Positions 36,742 through 43,745 of a DNA stretch of 64,000 bases are shown here, piece by piece. Position 1 is the first letter of the stretch; each line of letters opens with the position of its first letter. Position numbers and translations under genes: made by a program. The notes under the pieces were generated by a model. That model saw nothing but the letters and a program-made list of their open reading frames with translations. It was not told where the DNA came from and made no database searches. Origin of the DNA: Candidatus Saccharimonadota bacterium (GTDB lineage: Bacteria > Patescibacteriota > Saccharimonadia > Saccharimonadales > Saccharimonadaceae); NCBI GenBank assembly GCA_017460625.1, contig JAFUAT010000004.1, positions 1 through 64,000 on the forward strand, read 5' to 3'.

Positions 36742-37302
36742 ATGATTAAAAAACACGGCAGTTTTGTAAGAATCACAGGCGGAGAGTTTAAAGGCCGGAA
36801 GATTCGCACTCCGGGTGGGGGAACTCACCCAATGGGAGAAAGAGAGAGAATTGCGCTTTTTAATATTATTGGTGACAGGATTAAAGGGAATTACGTGATG
36901 GACCTTTATTGTGGCGGTGGGACGCTGATGATAGAGGCTCTCTCTAGGGGAGCAAGGTGGGCTCTAGGAGTCGATATATCCGAGAATGCCGTGATGACGG
37001 CGAATGAAAATTTGCTCGACTTGGGACTTATAGGCATTCCAGGAGCTTTTGGTGGCGGAGCGGTACAAAATGACATTCCGAAAGTAATGCGCACGGCTAC
37101 TGATAGATATTCAATTGTAATTGCCGATCCCCCTTACGATACATATGATGAAAAAATGGTTAAATATCTACCGAGAGTCGTGTTTGATGGGGGGATGTTG
37201 ATTATTTCCCATCCAGGGGAAGCGCCAAAACTTCGTGGCGTAAGATTGGTAGATAGCCGCAAATACGCCGGGGCAACACTTTCGTTTTATATTAAGGACT
37301 AG
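36742..37302 (+). CDS. rsmD: 16S rRNA (guanine-N2)-methyltransferase RsmD
   Basis: Methylates G966 of 16S rRNA. The Rossmann SAM-binding segment VMDLYCGGGTLMIEALSRGA and catalytic IADPPYDTY (DPPY) are clear, and the N-terminal RITGGEFKGRKI is typical. It follows recG by 8 bp, with aaggag before the ATG. Confidence 0.92.
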   Translation: MIKKHGSFVRITGGEFKGRKIRTPGGGTHPMGERERIALFNIIGDRIKGNYVMDLYCGGGTLMIEALSRGARWALGVDISENAVMTANENLLDLGLIGIPGAFGGGAVQNDIPKVMRTATDRYSIVIADPPYDTYDEKMVKYLPRVVFDGGMLIISHPGEAPKLRGVRLVDSRKYAGATLSFYIKD

Positions 37303-37330
37303 CGTTTTTGTTGTTTTTAGTTGATAATAC

Positions 37331-37382
37331 TTGATTTTTTAGCAAAAGTGTGATATAATGGTAGGTATAAGGAGTTTTATTA
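37331..37382 (+). promoter_or_regulatory. Sigma70 promoter with extended -10 and leader
   Basis: TTGATT at 37331-37336, 17-nt spacer, TGaTATAAT with hexamer 37354-37359, then a short leader with aaggag before the ATG at 37383. Confidence 0.7.
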
Positions 37383-37772
37383 ATGTATTATCAGGGTGAA
37401 ATTGAGAAAAGTGACAAGAAAAAGGTGATTACTATTGCTACTATAATTGTAGTCGTCGTTCTTATTCTTATCGTTTCCATCATCGTTGTAGCTACTAGAA
37501 AGTCTAGCAACGAAAACATTGGTGGTAACGAAAACGCTACTTTTTCGATAGACGAAAAGAAAGAAGAGTCTGAAGAGAAGAAACCAGAACAGAGCTCAGA
37601 TAAATCCACAGAAACAGTTGTAGTATCTACTAAGCCTACTTCAAGTACTTCAGCTACAGCTGCCGCTATCCCTACTACTGGCCCAGAAGATGCTCTTCCA
37701 ATGGCTGTTGCGCTAGGTAGCTTGACCACTGCGGGTACGGCTTATATAATGTCTCGCTCTAAGAAGTTTTAA
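37383..37772 (+). CDS. Small surface protein with PTTG sorting-like motif
   Basis: 129 residues: TM at about 16-38, a disordered Ser/Glu/Lys/Thr linker (45-95), then IPTTGPEDALPM, a second hydrophobic stretch (about 103-123) and a basic tail RSKKF. The P-x-T-G, hydrophobic, positive-tail order is that of a sortase signal, although the N-terminal TM would also anchor it. No sortase is in the window. Unknown function. Confidence 0.7.
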   Translation: MYYQGEIEKSDKKKVITIATIIVVVVLILIVSIIVVATRKSSNENIGGNENATFSIDEKKEESEEKKPEQSSDKSTETVVVSTKPTSSTSATAAAIPTTGPEDALPMAVALGSLTTAGTAYIMSRSKKF

Positions 37773-37790
37773 AGCTCTTAGGTGGCTTTT

Positions 37791-37819
37791 AAAAACCGAG
37801 ATTTCATTTCTCGGTTTTT
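37791..37819 (+). terminator. Rho-independent terminator
   Basis: 11-bp stem, 37791-37801 with 37809-37819 (7-nt loop), followed by Ts; ends the small surface protein gene. Confidence 0.85.
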
Positions 37820-37824
37820 TGTGG

Positions 37825-37838
37825 TATAATAGTGCTAA
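37825..37838 (+). promoter_or_regulatory. Extended -10 promoter of tRNA-Leu
   Basis: TGgTATAAT with hexamer 37825-37830, 8 nt before the tRNA 5' end. Confidence 0.7.
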
Positions 37839-37924
37839 GCCCGTGTGGTGGAATTGGTAGACACGCTAGCCTTAGGAGCTAGTGCCGATAAAGCATGCTG
37901 GTTCGAGTCCAGTCGCGGGCACCA
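37839..37924 (+). tRNA. tRNA-Leu (anticodon UAG), integration site
   Basis: 86 nt including an encoded CCA. Acceptor gcccgtg pairs with cgcgggc; anticodon stem ctagc/gctag holds loop CTTAGGA; long variable arm; T arm with ggttcgagtcc. The recombinase gene on the opposite strand ends inside it, so it is the probable attachment site of the following element. Confidence 0.95.
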
Positions 37925-39518
37925 AATCTGAATAATCTGGCTCTTTTGGGCCATTTTTCGTGCAAATAACAGAGAAAAGTGGGCTGATGTCGCTGGTTCC
38001 AATTTCCGCAAACTCTCCAGTCTTCAGATTGACGCTCAAGCCGTTTGGAAAAATCATCTTTTGGAGCATCTGTCGCACTTCAAGGGAAGCCCCCCGCCAT
38101 AACTCGGCGGGGTTCTCCATTAGGGCTACAAGACACTTAATCTTGTGCTCGCTGATATTCTTCAGTTCTTTAGCCTCTTCAATCGCTTGCTCAGCCTGTT
38201 TGGTTTTCTTTTGCAAGATGGCAACAAGGCGGTTGTGGTCGACTTCTGAGCGTTGATGTGTGCTGGCTAAGAAAAACGACTCTTCTTCCTGCTCTGCATA
38301 CTCTTTAATCAACGCTTCCTGCTTCTCAATCGTTTTCTGAGCCTTTTCTACACTGTGTTTCATTGCTCGCCCCATAGAGAGCCCGAAGGCTCTTAGAAGG
38401 CTTTTGACAGGTGTGATATTAGTAAGAAGGTCAATAAATTTCTCGTGCATCTTTTCTGGCTTGATAGAGCCAGCACCAACGCACTCAGAGCAGTGGTAGC
38501 GTGGGCTTTTAGCACCACTTCCGCATCGTGGACAGGAACCACGTGCCGCATAGCCACAGTTCTCACAGACGAGCGTTCCCTTGAGCGGGAAGTCTGGGTT
38601 ATTTCTGCGATAGGTTTGCTTCTTATCAGGGTCGCTTCCTCCACGGAGCAACTCTAAAATCAGTAGGTGTTGCTCTAGAGAGATAAGACCGTCCCACTGG
38701 GCTTTAACATACTGTCCATCAGTTAAGGTTGGGGAACAGATATAACCAGCCAAAGCGGGTTGTTGGAGTAGTTCAATCAGAGACTGAAGAGTTAGAGGTT
38801 TGCCCGCTCTAGTCTTGAGTCCGATTTTATCTGCGTATCTCAACGTCTGAGCCTTAGTTTTATCACCTTGTGCGTAGTAATTAAGCACATCTTTAACCTT
38901 TTGGGCAGTGCCATCTCTTAGGTCTGGCTTCAAGATGGTGCGGTAGCGTGGCTTGCCGTCTTTGGTTTTTAAACCAGTTTGCACGTGGTCGTTAATCATC
39001 CCCAGAGGCGGGTAACTCTGCCAGTAACCCTCAGACGCCACCATCTTCATATTATCTGAGGTCGTTTTACTCTTCGTGTCATTATCTAACTGATGAAGAG
39101 CGATGGACAAGTTCATCATAAACTTCCCCTGAGGGGTTTCGTTGATGTCCTCGCAGGTAGAGCGAAGTTCTACCTTATGTTTTGCCAGAGTAGGGGCGAT
39201 GTCCCCAGAGAACGACATCAGGTTACGAGAGATACGTGATAGATTATAAACAATCAACACGTCTGGCTTAATGGTGCCATCTTCAATCTCGTTCAACATC
39301 CGCTGGAGTTCTGGTCGGTTCGCCGTTTTAGCGGAGAAACCGCCATCCCAGTAGATATCTTGCTCTGAGATGTCTAGGTTATGTTTCTTTGCATACTCCA
39401 AAATCGCTTGTTTCTGCACTTCTTTAGAAGCCCCGTCCACCTGTTCTTCAGTTGACACACGGGTATAGCCAACTGCTTTTTTCTTTTCTCCCTGTTCGGG
39501 AGTCATCTGCTTACTCAT
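37872..39518 (-). CDS. Large serine recombinase (integrase of the tRNA-Leu element)
   Basis: Catalyses integration/excision. The N-terminal resolvase domain has YTRVSTEEQ with the catalytic Ser and IVYNLSRISRN; then the recombinase domain, a zinc ribbon (CENCGYAARGSCPRCG with later CSECVG), a coiled coil (about 395-470) and a C-terminal tail. I chose the ATG at 39518, preceded by aaggaggg; the frame is open to 39563. About 548 residues. The last 18 or so codons are read from the antisense of the host tRNA-Leu and the TAA stop is the complement of its anticodon loop, so the C-terminus depends on the insertion site. It overlaps the 95-residue gene upstream by 8 bp. Confidence 0.92.
   Translation of the reverse strand: MSKQMTPEQGEKKKAVGYTRVSTEEQVDGASKEVQKQAILEYAKKHNLDISEQDIYWDGGFSAKTANRPELQRMLNEIEDGTIKPDVLIVYNLSRISRNLMSFSGDIAPTLAKHKVELRSTCEDINETPQGKFMMNLSIALHQLDNDTKSKTTSDNMKMVASEGYWQSYPPLGMINDHVQTGLKTKDGKPRYRTILKPDLRDGTAQKVKDVLNYYAQGDKTKAQTLRYADKIGLKTRAGKPLTLQSLIELLQQPALAGYICSPTLTDGQYVKAQWDGLISLEQHLLILELLRGGSDPDKKQTYRRNNPDFPLKGTLVCENCGYAARGSCPRCGSGAKSPRYHCSECVGAGSIKPEKMHEKFIDLLTNITPVKSLLRAFGLSMGRAMKHSVEKAQKTIEKQEALIKEYAEQEEESFFLASTHQRSEVDHNRLVAILQKKTKQAEQAIEEAKELKNISEHKIKCLVALMENPAELWRGASLEVRQMLQKMIFPNGLSVNLKTGEFAEIGTSDISPLFSVICTKNGPKEPDYSDLVPATGLEPACFIGTSS
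37914..37924. other. Probable attachment site attL at the tRNA-Leu 3' end
   Basis: The 3' end gcgggcacca closes the tRNA and is followed directly by element DNA. The octamer gggcacca recurs at 43637-43644. Confidence 0.45.
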
Positions 39519-39798
39519 AGTCTGAACCCTCCTTAGGTTCGTAAGATTTAGTGATTTTTTCAATCAGTTCCGGGTTAGTCGTCATCATCAGTGAGATTTT
39601 GCCGATGGCGACACTAATCTCTAAGAGGTGTCGGTCGTCAATACCGTCAGCGTCTTTACCGAGGACTTTTCTCAGTTCTTTGACGCTCATAAAATTGGCG
39701 GCTTGAGACTTGGTTTTTGTTGCCGCAGTGAGTTTGCTGGGCAAATCGGCTACAGAAGCCATAAAAAACCTGCCATTTTTCTGCACTAACAACTTCAT
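39511..39798 (-). CDS. Small protein upstream of the recombinase, possible accessory factor
   Basis: 95 residues, mixed charge, no TM, with a helical stretch MSVKELRKVLGKDADGIDDRHLLEISVAIGKI. No family recognised. It overlaps the recombinase start by 8 bp and shares its promoter, so it may be a directionality or control factor for the recombinase (inference from position only). No ribosome-binding site is evident before the ATG at 39798; an internal ATG after ttttt would give a shorter form. Confidence 0.6.
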   Translation of the reverse strand: MKLLVQKNGRFFMASVADLPSKLTAATKTKSQAANFMSVKELRKVLGKDADGIDDRHLLEISVAIGKISLMMTTNPELIEKITKSYEPKEGSDYE

Positions 39799-39925
39799 TA
39801 GTGCTTAGATAAAACGAGGTGTCGTTCCCAGTTGCCGAAGTGGGACAAGAGTTTGTTTTTTCTGCTACTTACTTCCTTTCTGATGTAGTAGAGGGCTTAG
39901 TTAAAAACAAGTTGTCAATACCTAT

Positions 39926-39947
39926 ATTATAGTCCATTTGGAACCAA
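39926..39947 (-). promoter_or_regulatory. Promoter with candidate operator, recombinase operon
   Basis: On the minus strand TATAAT (plus 39926-39931) with ttggttccaaa immediately upstream (plus 39937-39947). The same 11-mer lies upstream of the other leadered promoter of the element at 41443-41453. TTGG and CCAA make it palindromic, suited to a dimeric repressor. Confidence 0.55.
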
Positions 39948-40048
39948 CGTCAAGACCTCCACCAAACTATTTGTAAAAGTGCACTCCCGTAGCACTAAAA
40001 TAGCCCCTGTGAGCCTCTGAGAGGCTCTACAAGGGCGCTTATTCTGTA

Positions 40049-41209
40049 TTACACAATAGCATTGGTGCAAATCGCAGAACCAGTGCTATAATTAAACTCT
40101 TCTAATACGGATTTTCTAAGTTCAGTTTTAGTCAACGTCTGTCCATTTTGCTCATAGGCTTCACAAGTCCTATGAACTTTTCCAAGCACCCATTCTGGCA
40201 TCGTTCCAGTTTGCCAAGTATCACGGTCTCCACCGTTATAATGCCACGGGTATTTTTCACTATTGACAGGGGTATTATCAGCCAAGGCTGGAACTCTTTG
40301 CTCAACTTGAGCAGCAATTCTGATTGCGCTTGCCTTTCTGCCTAGTCTTAAGCCTTCCTCAATCCCTGCAGGAGTATCACCAATCCATCCGCCTATTTTT
40401 ACAGGAGTGTCTGGAAGTTGCCCCCACCACTCTGGAAGAACTTCGTTATTCCCACCATTCCACGTTTCAGGTTCTTGGATGGCAGACACGACATCTTCAA
40501 ATTTATGCAAATTATTTCTTTCAAGAAACTCGTTCTGTCTTTCTGCGTATCTCTGGTCTAACTGCTCTTGGAAGTGCTCGCTTCCGAAGTTGCCAGCGTT
40601 CAAGATTGGCTCCAAAAACAACAAGTCTGCTCTAGCCTCTTTATTACCAATCAATTCTAATGGTAAAAACTGGTATTGTTTATTTCTGCGTTTTTCATCA
40701 GAGTATTTTTTAAGATTTGTTTCCGACCAATTTTTATGGATGTCCGACAGCACATCTATTACAAAATCTTCTTTATCGTCAACCCTTTCTAGACATTCGG
40801 ATAGCACAGAAAAAGTCGCATCATCTTTGTTGCCTTCTAAAACTGAGTCTTTTAAGGATTCGTCGCTCTTCCAGTCAATTCCTCTGGTTTGTAAAGCATT
40901 CCCAATTCCAGAGATTGCTGCTCTGATTGAGTCCCCCGCATAAACTTGCCCCTCCAGTTCTTCCACGGAAGCACCAGAAACTTTTTCTGAGGCTTCTTCA
41001 TCAGACAAACCATTCCAATTCTTTAGTGCATTTTTGGCAATTTCGCGATACACATTGTTGTCAGCAGTAAGAGTTTTTTCTGGTTGTGAGACTGTCTCCG
41101 CTACGGACTTATTGACCTGAAAATCGTTCGCCATCGCTGCTACGCCTTCCCATCCAGTTTCGGTGTTGCTTTGGTCGGTATTACCCGCCACTTCAAATTT
41201 ATTGTCCAT
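40049..41209 (-). CDS. Unknown protein of the integrated element
   Basis: 386 residues from the ATG at 41209, chosen because ggagg precedes it; the frame is open to 41302. Soluble, acidic, no TM. I recognise no family. It has a helical N-terminal half (NVYREIAKNALKNWNGLSDEEA) and a C-terminal half with several Trp (PETWNGG, PEWWGQLP, GGWIGDTPAG) and a late YPWHYNGGDRDTWQTG. The last part is reminiscent of catalytic or binding segments but matches none I know. It has a long structured leader (see 41210). Confidence 0.6.
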   Translation of the reverse strand: MDNKFEVAGNTDQSNTETGWEGVAAMANDFQVNKSVAETVSQPEKTLTADNNVYREIAKNALKNWNGLSDEEASEKVSGASVEELEGQVYAGDSIRAAISGIGNALQTRGIDWKSDESLKDSVLEGNKDDATFSVLSECLERVDDKEDFVIDVLSDIHKNWSETNLKKYSDEKRRNKQYQFLPLELIGNKEARADLLFLEPILNAGNFGSEHFQEQLDQRYAERQNEFLERNNLHKFEDVVSAIQEPETWNGGNNEVLPEWWGQLPDTPVKIGGWIGDTPAGIEEGLRLGRKASAIRIAAQVEQRVPALADNTPVNSEKYPWHYNGGDRDTWQTGTMPEWVLGKVHRTCEAYEQNGQTLTKTELRKSVLEEFNYSTGSAICTNAIV

Positions 41210-41453
41210 TTTTCCTCCAGCGGGGAACCCGCCATTATATTTGATATAAGCACGGGGTTTCCCTAAAACTAAGCGGAACACCCGCAATGGGTGTTCCACC
41301 ACTCATTCTCTACAGCAAGCGGTTAGGCTGACTGGAGCGGGTGCTCCGCTCGGAGTCTAACTCTTTACTTGCCTCGTCAGGGGCAAACTTGCACATAGAT
41401 TTGAATGGTGGAACACTTTAATTATATCATACCAAAGCATCGTTTGGAACCAA
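41210..41453 (-). promoter_or_regulatory. Structured 5' leader and operator-bearing promoter
   Basis: Minus-strand TGaTATAAT (plus 41421-41426) starts a leader of about 205 nt. The first nucleotides (tgttccacca, plus 41406-41415) can pair with tggtggaaca (plus 41292-41301), while the latter overlaps a perfect 9-bp hairpin ggaacaccc/gggtgttcc (plus 41275-41297). These are mutually exclusive. A gcggg/cccgc hairpin (plus 41218-41232 region) sits beside the ggagg site. The ttggttccaaa operator-like word is at 41443-41453. Confidence 0.5.
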
Positions 41454-41479
41454 AAACAAGCGTCCTCAGTTAGTCGCTT

Positions 41480-41818
41480 TTAGCGCTCAGTGGACAGCGT
41501 ATTAAGGCTGAAGCCTTCCGCTGGCGGCATTGCAAAAGGCATATTGTTTAGACTTTTATAGTTAACAGATGGGCGGTTCAGATGGTGCCGCTCGTAGCCT
41601 CTGTAGCCGTGTCGCACTCGCCAAGTTGCATATTTCCATTGCAAGTCTGTCGCCTCAACAACCGCCTTGTTGAAGTCGGGAAACTCCTCTAACCACTTGT
41701 AGTAAGTGCTTCGCCCGATACAAGCCATCTCGCAAGCATCAGTGATAGTGTAGCCGTCTCGTATAGCCCCTACGATAATTTGTGCCCTTTTCTCAGTTAG
41801 TTTGATTTTTCTAGCCAT
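41480..41818 (-). CDS. HTH protein, terminase-small-subunit-like or transposase-type
   Basis: 112 residues from the ATG at 41818. Residues 1-60 form a helix-turn-helix (TITDACEMACIGRSTYYKWLEEFPDFNKAV) like those of phage terminase small subunits and homeodomain-like HTH_23 proteins. The tail is basic and Tyr/Arg/His-rich. A TATAAT box lies 6 nt before the ATG, so the message should be leaderless. Paralogous in its HTH to the gene at 42009. A packaging role is unlikely without a large subunit; regulation or partitioning is as likely. Confidence 0.65.
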   Translation of the reverse strand: MARKIKLTEKRAQIIVGAIRDGYTITDACEMACIGRSTYYKWLEEFPDFNKAVVEATDLQWKYATWRVRHGYRGYERHHLNRPSVNYKSLNNMPFAMPPAEGFSLNTLSTER

Positions 41819-42008
41819 AAGTCCATTATATTCCTTATGGGTCTCGCATTTTTTGGCGAGTATATTATATGAGGTCGGCAAAAAACGTTTATCTGTTCAG
41901 AAACTCCACTTCTGTCTAATCTGTCTATTTTCAATTTTGCAAAAGTCCAACATTTGAACTTACTCTATCTAAAGCCAGCAACAGAGGTAGGACTACGTGA
42001 ACAGTGGC

Positions 42009-42548
42009 TTAATCACCAACATTGTAGACTGAGTTTCGTGCCGTCAACTCACGGTGCAAAGCGGGGTATTTCCGCTTAAATACATCAAGGGAGAGGCTGA
42101 ACTGAACAAGATGCCCGCCTTGCGGCTTGAGATATTCCACTGCTCCGTTGCTAGCGTTGATGCACGGCTCCATCGGATGGTCGTCAGCAATAGTTCCGTA
42201 TCTGAGGCGTAGCCCATCATAAACAAGAGGCTTGTCATTCTGTTTGGCTTCTTCTACCTCTTGTCTGATTTTCTGTTTTTCTGCCTGTTTTTCCGCTTCT
42301 TGCTGGAGTTTTGTGGCACTTCTGCGGTAAGTCCGCACCCCGCTTTTCTTCAGATTGTTCACACTTAGTTCTTGTAGCCTCACGGCTTCCAGATATTCGG
42401 CGTCAAAGTCAGAAAAACGTCTTCGCCAACGGCTCAAAGTCATATCACTGATACCGACAAGAGAACAAGCGTCTTTAACAGTCCTACCATCTCTGATATG
42501 CTTTAGTAGTTTCGCCCTTGTGCCATCAGTATATTTTGTTGCCCTCAT
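42009..42548 (-). CDS. HTH protein, paralogue of the 41480 gene, with coiled coil
   Basis: 179 residues. N-terminal HTH (TVKDACSLVGISDMTLSRWRRRFSDFDAEYLEAV) parallels the neighbour protein, with the same YxTDGxR/xTEKRA lead-in, DAC and F-x-D-F spacing. A Glu/Gln/Lys coiled coil (about 75-100) and a C-terminal region ending in NSVYNVGD follow. TACAAT with TGt before it lies 6 nt upstream of the ATG. Likely DNA-binding; whether repressor or terminase-like is open. Confidence 0.65.
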   Translation of the reverse strand: MRATKYTDGTRAKLLKHIRDGRTVKDACSLVGISDMTLSRWRRRFSDFDAEYLEAVRLQELSVNNLKKSGVRTYRRSATKLQQEAEKQAEKQKIRQEVEEAKQNDKPLVYDGLRLRYGTIADDHPMEPCINASNGAVEYLKPQGGHLVQFSLSLDVFKRKYPALHRELTARNSVYNVGD

Positions 42549-42681
42549 ACTCTGATTGTAACATTAGATGTGGGCTTGTTTTTTCATCAAAAAAGGCGGC
42601 TTTGAGCCAACCTAAAAGAGGGCGGTGTCCCGCATATATCCAATGCAGGTCCTGCCCTCATTACTTATGATTATACTCCAA

Positions 42682-43065
42682 TTACTTCTCAAAATCAAGA
42701 GTTTTTCCGCTCTTTGTGATGATTTTGAGCCGCTTTAGACTTCCTGACTTCTTGAACTCGTTTTCTAACTCTCTGAGACATTTAGTCTGATGCCGCTTCG
42801 TATGGCGAAGGTCAACAATGACGTTATGAGACTGTTTTACTGCCCTCTGAATAGTGTTCGCCATTAGATACTTGCCCTCGCCCAGTGGAGCCTTCATCTC
42901 CCACTTGAGTCCACCCATCTTAATATCAGGAGTATGCACTCCCTCAATGTTGCTGGTGGGAATGAGGTCAACATCAAAACCCTGTTCCGTCAGAAAAACC
43001 GCAGTTGCGTTCTCGTGAGTCTTTAAGACTACACCGTTAGGAGTGATTTTACCTCGTTTCTTCAT
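42682..43065 (-). CDS. Probable nuclease related to CdiA-CT tRNase toxin domains
   Basis: 127 residues, no signal peptide. The C-terminal block KWEMKAPLGEGKYLMANTI, RAVKQSHNVIVDLR, and KRLKIITKSGKTLDF matches the pattern I know from CdiA C-terminal tRNA nuclease-type domains in polymorphic toxins and phage head proteins (W-E-x-K-x-P, AxxQSxNVxxDLR, IxxxxG). Here the domain stands alone, without a delivery module. No immunity gene is evident next to it. It has a leaderless promoter (TGaTATAAT, plus 43072-43077, 6 nt gap). Assignment is from memory of the motif pattern, not a search. Confidence 0.6.
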   Translation of the reverse strand: MKKRGKITPNGVVLKTHENATAVFLTEQGFDVDLIPTSNIEGVHTPDIKMGGLKWEMKAPLGEGKYLMANTIQRAVKQSHNVIVDLRHTKRHQTKCLRELENEFKKSGSLKRLKIITKSGKTLDFEK

Positions 43066-43745
43066 TGCTTGATTATATCACTTATCACCCCTTATTGCTA
43101 CCCGTTTTTTTTAGTGTTGGTGCAGATAGTCGTGTGTAAAACACCTCCTCTTAGCAACCCTACCCCAGATTAGTTTTGAAGTTAACAGGGATGAGCGTGC
43201 CAAACTGTGGAAAAAGTCCTAGTTCTAAAAAACAACTCCAGAATATGTGTTACTATAGAGGTAGAAGGCGGTCGCAATTTGTAAAAATCAGCGTCCGCCG
43301 CAACTTAAAAACTCCCGTTTTGTGTCGTCAGTTGCATTTGCACCTGCCTCACGGAGACCGCTCTCCGCTTATGCGTTCGTGCGTGCTGTCCGAGTCCTCG
43401 TGTTCGTCCTCTTCATCAGATTTGGTCGTTCGTGGTTTCTCGTGTCTCTGCCCCTTCGCTTGGTGATGTGAACAGTCCCTCGTGTTTGTCTTCTCCCGCA
43501 TCCGCTCCTGTCCACTTGCATACAACATACTGGTTCCACGGGAGTAGGGGATGTGTTTGGTAAGCGTGGACTCCTCTAGTAGGTTTTGCCAGCGTAATAA
43601 CTCCTTATAGATTAGGTTCCAATTCGATAGTGGTAGGGGCACCACGATATTTAAAAGCCGGTTTCTCGGTCTTTTTTGTTTTCGCGCAAAAAATATAAAA
43701 AAGTTGTAGCATTTTAAAAAATCGTGTGATATAATCGTAAGCAGG
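43066..43745. other. 680 bp without a convincing gene, right end of the element
   Basis: Contains divergent promoter sites at the edges, a hairpin ggcggtcgc/gcgtccgcc (43267-43299), and two similar segments cctcgtgttcgtcct (43396-43410) and cctcgtgtttgtctt (43478-43492). A minus-strand frame of about 50 codons (roughly 43349-43500), highly charged, has an aggag close to its ATG but no other support. The tRNA-like gggcacca is at 43637-43644. Could hold an origin or transfer site; nothing is proven. Confidence 0.5.
43730..43745 (+). promoter_or_regulatory. Extended -10 promoter of the FAD oxidase gene
   Basis: TGaTATAAT with hexamer 43730-43735 and 10 nt to the ATG at 43746. Confidence 0.6.

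Larger units (their letters stand above)
37925..43644. mobile_element. Integrated element of about 5.7 kb in tRNA-Leu
   Basis: All plausible genes run on the minus strand, against the host neighbours: serine recombinase, a 95-residue protein, a 386-residue unknown, two HTH proteins and a CdiA-CT-like nuclease. There are no capsid, portal or conjugation genes, so it resembles a small mobilisable island or satellite. The left end is the tRNA; the right end is inferred from gggcacca at 43637-43644, 5' of which ttcga occurs as in a T loop. The far boundary is uncertain. Confidence 0.65.

Noticed and set aside
39519-39563. Upstream GTG start for the serine recombinase
   Set aside because: The ATG at 39518 has a strong aaggaggg site at proper distance; the upstream extension lies in the preceding gene.
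37914-43644. Long attL/attR direct repeat
   Set aside because: Only 8 nt (gggcacca) match between the tRNA end and 43637-43644, so the right boundary remains a guess, although serine recombinases need little homology.
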